Shown: positions 13,651 through 19,133 of the stretch, one piece after another | Position numbering within the stretch: the first letter of the stretch is position 1 | Layout: each line of letters begins with the position of its first letter | From: Thermoplasmata archaeon | GTDB taxonomy: Archaea; Thermoplasmatota; Thermoplasmata; Lutacidiplasmatales; UBA184 | Direction of reading: 5' to 3' | Assembly: GCA_030038885.1 (NCBI GenBank) | Contig: JASHQY010000019.1 | Location: 1 to 19,133 of the forward strand | DNA length: 19,133 nucleotides | Position numbers and translations under genes: made by a program | Notes under the pieces: model-generated | The model's input: the letters and a program-made list of their open reading frames with translations, nothing else | Told to the model about the DNA's origin: nothing | Database searches by the model: none

Positions 13651-15297
13651 ATGGCGGAACCGCAACCCGCCCCGATGCCGATCCCCCCCGCGAGGGGAAG
13701 CGACGTTCCGTCGCGGGAACACCGGACGGAACGCCCGCCAGCGGGCGCGCTGACGGCCGCCGAGTCCGAGGTCCAGTCGCCGCCGACCCCTCCGGTCGAC
13801 GAGACCAAGAAGACGCCCCCGACGGAGACCCCTCCCGCCGAGGCGAAGGAACCGAAGGAGAGCAAGGAGCCGAAGGAGGCCAAGGAGGCGCCCGCGGCGG
13901 CGCCGGCGGCCCCGGCCGCCCCCGAGCCCGAGGCGCTGCCGATCCCGATCGCGCGGCTCGTCCCGAAGCTGAGGAAGAGCGCGAAGCTGTTCGAGGAGGG
14001 CAAGAAGTACATCCCGAACGCGTCGAGCTCGCTCATCCGGGTCGCGTCGTACGACCCCTGCCCGCCGTTCATCGCGGCGGGCAAGGGCGCCCGCATCTGG
14101 GACGAGGACGGGAACGAGTACCTCGACTTCAACCTCGGCTACGGCTGCCTGATCAACGGCCACGCTCCGAAGGAGCAGGTCAAGGCGATCCAGGACCGGG
14201 CGGAGCTCGGCCTCCACTTCGCGGCCCCGACGGCGCTCGAGATCGAGCTCGCGAAGATGTTCCGCAAGATGGTCCCGAACGCCGAGCGGGTCGCGTTCTG
14301 CTCGAACGGCTCGGACGCGACGATGAACGCGATCCGGATCGCGCGGGCCGTGACCGGCAAGGACGCGATCCTGAAGTTCGAGGGGCACTACCACGGCCAG
14401 CACGACTACGCGCTGATCAGCGCGGAGGCGCCCCCGATCGTCGCCGGGCTCGACGAGTACCCCCGTCCGCTCCCGAACTCGGCCGGGATCCCGCCCGGGG
14501 TGACCGACTACGTGATGGTCGCCCAGTACAACTCGATCCTCTCCTTCGAGCGGATGGTCAAGCGCTACCGGGACCGCCTCGCGTGCGTGATCTTGGAGCC
14601 GATCATGGCGAACGCCGGCGTGATCCCGCCGGCGCCGGACTACCTGAAGCGCCTGGTCGAGATCGCGCACGAGAACGACCTCCTCGTGATCTTCGACGAG
14701 GTCTTCACGGGGTTCCGGGTCGCGCCGGGCGGCGCGCAGCAGCTCTACGGGGTCGAGCCGGACATCTCCTGCTGGGCGAAGGCGCTCGGCGGCGGCGTCG
14801 CGATCTCCGCGGTCTCGGGCAAGGCGGAGTACATGGACCTGATCGCCCCCGGGCGGATCAGCTTCGGCGGGACGTACTTCGCGAACAACCTCTCGCTCGC
14901 CGGGGCCCTCGCGAACCTGAAGATCCTCCACCGGGGGGGCGAGGACCTCTACGCGCGCTTCGCGCGGCTGACGGACAAGCTCGAGAAGGGGCTCGAGGAG
15001 GCCGGCCACGACGCGAAGGTCTCCGTGGTCGTCCAGTCGGTCAACGGGATGCTGCAGTTCTTCTTCACCCGGCGGAAGAAGATCTCGAACTACCGCGAGT
15101 CGCTCCAGATCGACTGGAACCTCTACCTCCGGCATCACCAGCTCCTGCTCGACCGCGGGATCTACATCCACCCGGACAACTACGAGCGGCTGACGTTCTC
15201 GAGCGCCCACACCGAGAAGGACATCGAGAAGTTCGTCGGGATCGCCCACGAGACGTTCAAGGAGCTTCGGACGCTCCCCCGCGACTACCTGCCGTAG
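13651..15297 (+). CDS. Class III aminotransferase of glutamate-1-semialdehyde aminomutase type, with N-terminal extension
   Basis: The protein is 548 aa. Residues about 100-548 are a PLP fold-type I aminotransferase: GARIWDEDGNEYLDFNLGYG (147-164 region), FCSNGSDATMNAIRIAR (216-232), FEGHYHGQHDY (243-253), IFDEVFTGFR with D349, and AKALGGG with the likely PLP lysine K377. The overall pattern resembles HemL, which converts glutamate-1-semialdehyde to 5-aminolevulinate, but HemL's GTxxGNP is FGGTYFANN here, and no heme genes are near, so an amino-acid or amine transaminase is as likely. Residues 1-95 are an extension of Pro, Ala, Glu and Lys with repeated KEPKE units, not part of the enzyme fold and probably disordered. 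ATG at 13640 is out of frame. No ribosome binding site is visible. Confidence 0.85.
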   Translation: MAEPQPAPMPIPPARGSDVPSREHRTERPPAGALTAAESEVQSPPTPPVDETKKTPPTETPPAEAKEPKESKEPKEAKEAPAAAPAAPAAPEPEALPIPIARLVPKLRKSAKLFEEGKKYIPNASSSLIRVASYDPCPPFIAAGKGARIWDEDGNEYLDFNLGYGCLINGHAPKEQVKAIQDRAELGLHFAAPTALEIELAKMFRKMVPNAERVAFCSNGSDATMNAIRIARAVTGKDAILKFEGHYHGQHDYALISAEAPPIVAGLDEYPRPLPNSAGIPPGVTDYVMVAQYNSILSFERMVKRYRDRLACVILEPIMANAGVIPPAPDYLKRLVEIAHENDLLVIFDEVFTGFRVAPGGAQQLYGVEPDISCWAKALGGGVAISAVSGKAEYMDLIAPGRISFGGTYFANNLSLAGALANLKILHRGGEDLYARFARLTDKLEKGLEEAGHDAKVSVVVQSVNGMLQFFFTRRKKISNYRESLQIDWNLYLRHHQLLLDRGIYIHPDNYERLTFSSAHTEKDIEKFVGIAHETFKELRTLPRDYLP

Positions 15298-15392
15298 GAG
15301 GAGAGGGTGGGGGCGTCCGCGCCGCGATCGGGTCGCTATCGGGTGTAAGTAGTGGGAGGGGTGTAGGCGGGAAGATGCGGGAGTCGGCCGGC

Positions 15393-15407
15393 GGGCGGCT
15401 CCCGCCC
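15393..15407 (+). terminator. Small GC hairpin between aminotransferase and permease genes
   Basis: GGGCGG (15393-15398), loop CTC, CCGCCC (15402-15407) makes a compact stem 20 bases before the permease ATG, followed by the palindrome CCCTAGGG (15405-15412). It could be the end of the aminotransferase transcript or a structure in the transporter leader. No clear TATA box for the transporter lies at the leaderless distance. Confidence 0.25.
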
Positions 15408-15426
15408 TAGGGGGGTTCGACTCCCG

Positions 15427-16452
15427 ATGGGCCGCGACCCGAGCGATCTCGTCCTGTTCGTCGGGAAGCGTCTCCTCCAGCTGATCCCGGTCCTCTTCGG
15501 GGTCATCATCCTCACGTTCGTCTGCACCCACCTCAAGCTCGTCGGCCTGTGCAACGCGGTCTACCCGCACGCCTCGAAGGAGATCATCGACGCGTGCAAC
15601 GCGAAGTACGGGGCGCCGCTCCTCTCGCAGTTCGTCACGTACCTCACGAGCCTCTTCCAGGGGAACTGGGGGACGTCCCCGCTCGGGGTGCCGGTCTACC
15701 CCGCGATCGCGGCCGACCTCCCCGCGACGATCGAGCTGGTCCTCGCAGCCCTGGTCCTCATGATCGTGATCGGCATCCCGCTCGGGGTCGTCGCGGCGCA
15801 GTACAGCGGGCGCTGGGCCGACCACTTCGTCCGGATCTTCTACCTGAGCGGGTGGGCGACCCCGACGTACCTCGGGGCCGTGATCGCCGCGGTGTTCCTC
15901 GGACCGGCGATCGGCCTCCCCTCGGGGGGAGAGTACTCCACGCCCGTGCCGCCGTTCCCGCAGTACACCCACATGTCGGTGGTCGACGCCCTGATCGCCG
16001 GCAACTTCCCCTACACGATCGACGCGCTCGAGCACCTCGTCCTGCCGGCGACCGTCCTCGCGTTCATCAACATGGGGATCGCGACGCGGATGACCCGCGC
16101 GTCGATGCTCGAGGTCCTGCCGCTCGACTACGTCCGGTCGGCCCGGATGAAGGGGCTGAGCGAGTTCTTCGTGATGTACAAGCACGCGCTCCGCAACGCC
16201 CTCATCACGACCACGACCGTCCTCGGCGTGACCGCGGGCGGCCTCCTCGCCGGCACGGTCGTCGTCGAGGAGGTGTTCGACTGGCCCGGGATCGGCCAGT
16301 ACGCCTACGACGCGATCGGCGGGGGCGGATCGACCGCGAACTTCGACGGCGCGATCGCGGTCGTGATCGTCTTCGCGATCGGCGTCGTGATCGCGAACCT
16401 CATCGCCGACATCCTCTACGGCGTGCTCGATCCGCGCGTCGACTGGAGGTAG
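15427..16452 (+). CDS. dppB: Peptide/nickel-type ABC transporter permease (DppB family)
   Basis: The protein is 341 aa. It opens with a membrane helix (LLQLIPVLFGVIILTFVCTH), then an external loop and further helices from about residue 100 to the end, about six in total as in DppB/OppB. The cytoplasmic EAA-like loop that contacts the ATPases is LDYVRSARMKGLSEFFVMYKH. The C-terminal WPGIGQYAYDAI and DILYGVLDPRVDWR are hallmarks of this permease family. With DppC it forms the channel for di/oligopeptides, nickel or related solutes. The ATG at 15427 leads a tight four-gene run. No substrate-binding protein gene precedes it, unlike typical dpp/opp operons. Confidence 0.9.
   Translation: MGRDPSDLVLFVGKRLLQLIPVLFGVIILTFVCTHLKLVGLCNAVYPHASKEIIDACNAKYGAPLLSQFVTYLTSLFQGNWGTSPLGVPVYPAIAADLPATIELVLAALVLMIVIGIPLGVVAAQYSGRWADHFVRIFYLSGWATPTYLGAVIAAVFLGPAIGLPSGGEYSTPVPPFPQYTHMSVVDALIAGNFPYTIDALEHLVLPATVLAFINMGIATRMTRASMLEVLPLDYVRSARMKGLSEFFVMYKHALRNALITTTTVLGVTAGGLLAGTVVVEEVFDWPGIGQYAYDAIGGGGSTANFDGAIAVVIVFAIGVVIANLIADILYGVLDPRVDWR
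16445..16450 (+). promoter_or_regulatory. Ribosome binding site of dppC
   Basis: GGAGGT touches the dppB stop codon and lies eight bases before the GTG at 16459. It confirms that non-ATG start and shows that internal operon genes use Shine-Dalgarno initiation. Confidence 0.6.
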
Positions 16453-16458
16453 GCCCCG

Positions 16459-17484
16459 GTGACCGAGCCCCCGTCGGCCGTCCGCCGGGCCCGGACCGAC
16501 CATCCGGTCGCGGTCTTCTGGCGGGTCCTCCGCGCGAACCCCCTGTCGCTGTTCGGCTTCCTCCTGGTCGCGCTGATCTGCGGGGTCGCGCTCCTCGTCG
16601 TGGTCGCGCCGCACCTCCTCGTGCCGTACGGCCCCCAAGAGGTCACCGGCGCCCGGTACGCCGCGCCGTCCTGGGCGCACCCGTTCGGGACGGACGGCAA
16701 CACGTTCGACGTCTACTCGAACGTGATGCTCGCGCTGCCGACCGACCTCGGGATCGGGGTCTCGATCGCGGGGATCGCGCTGGTCGTCGGCAGCACCCTC
16801 GGCCTGCTCGCGGGGTACTACGACACCCCCGGAACGCTCGGCGGCTACGCGTCGGTGTTCGTCCTGCGCCTGACCGACATCTTCCTGTCGTTCCCGAGCC
16901 TCATCCTCGCGCTGACGATCACCCGGGTCCTCGGGGTCGGGGTCGTCAACACGGCGATCGCGATCACGATCACGTGGTGGCCGTACTACGTGCGGCTCGT
17001 CCGCGGCGAGGTCCTCGCGATCAAGCACCTGCCGTACGTCACCGCCGCCCGGGCCGCCGGCGTGACCGAGAACCGGATCCTCCTCCGCCACGTGCTCCGC
17101 AACGTGACCGAACCCCTGATCGTCTACTTCACGCTCGACATCGGCACGGTGCTGGTCACGTACTCGACGATCGGGTTCATCGGCGTCGCGAGCAAGTACC
17201 CCGGCCCCCAGCCGGAGTGGGGCGCGATGCTCGCGTTCTACCAGAGCACGGCGCCGATCACCTCGTACCCCTGGCTCGTCTTCGCCCCCGGGGCGGCGAT
17301 CTTCGTGACGGTCCTCGCGTTCAGCCTGCTCGGGGACGGGCTCCGCGACATCCTGGACCCGCGGACCCGGCGGGCGTTCGTCCGCGGCGCGACCCGCGAG
17401 CCGCCGGCGGAGCGCCCCGCGCCGGCGGCGGCCGCGGAGGTACCGGCCCCGCTCGGGGCCCCGGACGCCGGAGGGAGCGGATGA
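16459..17484 (+). CDS. dppC: Peptide/nickel-type ABC transporter permease (DppC family)
   Basis: The protein is 341 aa with a short cytoplasmic N-terminus, a first helix (LFGFLLVALICGVALLVVVA) and about five more. HPFGTDGNTFDVYSNVM is the conserved DppC/OppC segment that follows the first helix, and YVTAARAAGVTENRILLRH is the EAA-like loop. The C-terminus ends in FSLLGDGLRDILDPRTRR, then about 35 Ala/Pro-rich residues that the family does not need. The GTG at 16459 is set by a ribosome binding site, six bases after the dppB stop. The stop overlaps the ATG of dppD (ATGA), so the two are translationally coupled. Confidence 0.9.
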   Translation: MTEPPSAVRRARTDHPVAVFWRVLRANPLSLFGFLLVALICGVALLVVVAPHLLVPYGPQEVTGARYAAPSWAHPFGTDGNTFDVYSNVMLALPTDLGIGVSIAGIALVVGSTLGLLAGYYDTPGTLGGYASVFVLRLTDIFLSFPSLILALTITRVLGVGVVNTAIAITITWWPYYVRLVRGEVLAIKHLPYVTAARAAGVTENRILLRHVLRNVTEPLIVYFTLDIGTVLVTYSTIGFIGVASKYPGPQPEWGAMLAFYQSTAPITSYPWLVFAPGAAIFVTVLAFSLLGDGLRDILDPRTRRAFVRGATREPPAERPAPAAAAEVPAPLGAPDAGGSG

Positions 17485-18638
17485 CCGATCCGGTGCTCGT
17501 CGTCGACGGCCTCTCGGTGACCTACACGGTCGGGGCCGGGACGTTCTCCGCGGTCTCGGACGTCTCGCTCGAGATCGAGCCCGGCAAGGTCGTCGGGATC
17601 GTCGGCGAGACCGGGTGCGGGAAGAGCACGCTCGCGCAGGCGATCCCGCGCCTGTTGCCCGAACCGCCCGCGTCGATCGGCTCGGGATCGATCCGGTTCA
17701 AGGGCACGGACCTCGTGAAGGTCGGCCGGCGGCAGCTCCCGATGGTCCGCGGGACCGGCATCGGGATGATCTTCCAGGAGCCGCTCAACTCGCTGAACCC
17801 GGCGTACCGGGTCTTCGACCAGGTCGCGGAGTCGATCCGGATCCGCCACTACCGCGAGATGGGCTGGGTCCGCTCGTTCCACGGCGGACCGGAGCCGTTC
17901 GACTACTCCCGCCCGCCGAACACGACGACCGTCGCGGGATCGCTGACGAAGTCGATCCTCCCGAGCGGGGCCGCGGAGGAGGCGGTGCGGGACCGGCTCC
18001 AGACCCGCTCCCAGTTCCGCGAGGAGGTGCTGAGCTACCTGCGCCTCGTGCGGATCAACGACCCCGAGACGATCCTCAACCTCTACCCGCACGAGCTCTC
18101 GGGCGGGATGCGCCAGCGGATCATGATCGCGATGGCGCTGAGCGAGAAGCCCGCGCTCCTGATCGCCGACGAGCCGACGAGCGCGCTCGACGTGACGATC
18201 CAGGCGCAGGTGCTCACGCTGATGAAGGAGCTGATCGACGAGGTCCACGCCTCGATCCTGTTCATCAGCCACGACCTGGGCGTCGTCGCGGAGACCGCCG
18301 ACGAGATCGGGGTGATGTACGCGGGTCGGATCGTCGAGTTCGGCCCGGTGGCGGACGTGTTCCGCGACCCCCGGCACCCGTACACGAAGGCCCTCCTCCG
18401 CGCGGCCCCGTCGCAGTACAAGGCCGACGGCCCCCTGAGCTCGATCCCGGGCTCGGTCCCGAACCTCTCGCGCCTCCCGCGGGGCTGTCCGTTCCGTCCC
18501 CGCTGTCCCCTCGCGCGCGACCGCTGCGCGACCGCGGTCCCCCCGCTCGCCCCGGTCGATCCCGCCGCGCCGGCGGACGGGCGGCACATCCACCGCACCG
18601 CGTGCTACTTCCCCGAGGAGGTGCCCGGGCTCCCGTGA
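17481..18638 (+). CDS. dppD: Peptide/nickel-type ABC transporter ATPase (DppD family)
   Basis: The protein is 385 aa. It has Walker A GETGCGKST (residues 42-50), Q99 in the Q-loop FQEPLNSLNP, the signature LSGGMRQR (206-213), Walker B ALLIADE with the catalytic E231, the D-loop SALD and the switch H264. The C-terminal oligopeptide-transporter domain has the cysteine set CPFRPRCPLARDRC...ACYF (C336, C342, C349, C375), found in many DppD/OppD proteins. Between Q-loop and signature there is an extra stretch of about 60 residues (roughly 124-182) that most bacterial homologues lack. The protein powers uptake together with the partial ATPase that follows; its start overlaps the dppC stop and its stop overlaps the next GTG. 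Confidence 0.92.
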   Translation: MTDPVLVVDGLSVTYTVGAGTFSAVSDVSLEIEPGKVVGIVGETGCGKSTLAQAIPRLLPEPPASIGSGSIRFKGTDLVKVGRRQLPMVRGTGIGMIFQEPLNSLNPAYRVFDQVAESIRIRHYREMGWVRSFHGGPEPFDYSRPPNTTTVAGSLTKSILPSGAAEEAVRDRLQTRSQFREEVLSYLRLVRINDPETILNLYPHELSGGMRQRIMIAMALSEKPALLIADEPTSALDVTIQAQVLTLMKELIDEVHASILFISHDLGVVAETADEIGVMYAGRIVEFGPVADVFRDPRHPYTKALLRAAPSQYKADGPLSSIPGSVPNLSRLPRGCPFRPRCPLARDRCATAVPPLAPVDPAAPADGRHIHRTACYFPEEVPGLP

Positions 18639-19133
18639 GCGCGGCCCCGCCCCTCCTCGAGGTCGTCGACCTCGAGAAGCTGTTCCCGCTGACCCGCAGC
18701 TTCGGCGAGACCCTGCGCGGCGGGGAGACCCGCTCGGTCCACGCGGTCGACGGCGTCTCGATCCGCGTCGAGCGCGGGCAGACCCTCGGGCTCATCGGCG
18801 AATCCGGGTCCGGGAAGACGACGCTCGGCTGGCTGCTCGCGCGCCTGCACGAGCCGACCGGCGGCCACCTCCGGTTCGACGGCCGGGACATCACCCACCT
18901 CTCGGGCCCGGCGCTGAGGCTCTGGCGGAAGAACATCCAGATCGTCTTCCAGGACCCGGTCGGATCGCTCGACCCGCGCCTCCGGGTCTGGCAGATCGTC
19001 AGCGAGCCGCTGCGGGCCCAGTCGGAGCCCGCGCTCGCCCGCGAGGCGGTGCGGCACCTCCGGCGGGAGTACGCGGCGGAGCGGGACCGGGTCCTCGCGA
19101 CCAACCGGGAGCGCGCGGCGACGGCGAGGGCCG
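18635..19133 (+). CDS. dppF: Peptide/nickel-type ABC transporter ATPase (DppF family), cut by window edge
   Basis: The GTG at 18635 overlaps the dppD stop (GTGA) and begins a frame that is still open at the window end, giving 166 residues. LEVVDLEKLFPL, the linker with AVDGVSIRVERGQTLGLIG, Walker A GESGSGKTT (55-63) and the Q-loop IVFQDPVGSLDPRLRV are clear DppF/OppF features. The last visible segment is an Arg/Ala/Glu-rich helix (about 127-166) where other members go directly toward the signature motif, so this ATPase may carry an insertion at the same place as dppD. The signature, Walker B and C-terminal domain are outside the window. Confidence 0.9.
   Translation, partial: MSAAPPLLEVVDLEKLFPLTRSFGETLRGGETRSVHAVDGVSIRVERGQTLGLIGESGSGKTTLGWLLARLHEPTGGHLRFDGRDITHLSGPALRLWRKNIQIVFQDPVGSLDPRLRVWQIVSEPLRAQSEPALAREAVRHLRREYAAERDRVLATNRERAATARA

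Noticed and set aside
13651..15297. Firm assignment as hemL for tetrapyrrole synthesis
   Set aside because: The fold matches, but the GTxxGNP segment differs, no heme genes are nearby and the context is amino-acid metabolism, so the substrate was left open.
13564..17091. A 1175-residue minus-strand open frame opposite the aminotransferase and permeases
   Set aside because: It is composed of Arg/Asp/Glu/Val repeats typical of the antisense of GC-rich genes. The plus strand holds clear conserved enzymes and transporters over the whole span.
1..19133. CRISPR array, insertion sequence, or toxin-antitoxin pair
   Set aside because: No regularly spaced direct repeats, no transposase motifs or terminal repeats, and the kinase-like gene at 5648 has no antitoxin-like partner.

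Overview
The window reads as archaeal chromosome with very high GC. The support is: TATA-like boxes about 22-35 bases ahead of many start codons, with several likely leaderless genes; an AbrB-PhoU fusion regulator; an Lrp/AsnC regulator; a class I LsrF-type aldolase; a glutamine synthetase of the GlnA family; and a type II tRNA-Leu. A Euryarchaeota/Thermoplasmatota-type host is plausible, but that is inference; no rRNA or strict marker is present.

Layout. (1) 1-3851: the 5' part of a SoxA-like [2Fe-2S]/FAD oxidoreductase (minus) diverges from an AbrB-PhoU regulator (plus). A minus-strand pair follows: a stand-alone Fur C-terminal zinc/dimerisation domain and an iron-ADH-fold dehydrogenase that has lost most metal ligands. 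A Nudix hydrolase diverges from the Fur-like gene. (2) 3886-6784: a GNAT acetyltransferase, then a visibly less GC-rich and gene-poor stretch with a membrane-anchored secreted protein of unknown function and a small P-loop kinase-like protein. It ends at the 3' end of tRNA-Leu(CAG), which makes it a candidate acquired island, although no attachment repeat was found. (3) 6927-8293: lrp and an LsrF-like aldolase, translationally coupled on the minus strand. (4) 8414-15297, all plus: glutamine synthetase homologue, YtcJ-like amidohydrolase, an uncharacterised helical protein, a saccharopine-dehydrogenase-family protein, and a class III aminotransferase of the glutamate-1-semialdehyde aminomutase type with a long low-complexity N-terminal extension. 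(5) 15427-19133: dppBCDF-type peptide/nickel ABC transporter genes, tightly packed, with no substrate-binding protein in view; the last ATPase is cut by the window edge.

Taken together, the right half looks like nitrogen and amino-acid metabolism: uptake of peptides or related solutes, amide hydrolysis, transamination, dehydrogenation and ammonia or amine ligation, next to an Lrp-type amino-acid-responsive regulator. The exact pathway cannot be read from sequence alone. The glutamine synthetase and the ADH both depart from canonical active-site motifs, so their textbook activities should not be assumed. I found no CRISPR array, no transposase and no clearly new defence or mobile system. The best candidates for something undescribed are the Fur-stub/metal-less ADH pair, the amino-acid gene cluster built around a divergent GlnA, and the orphan genes beside the tRNA.
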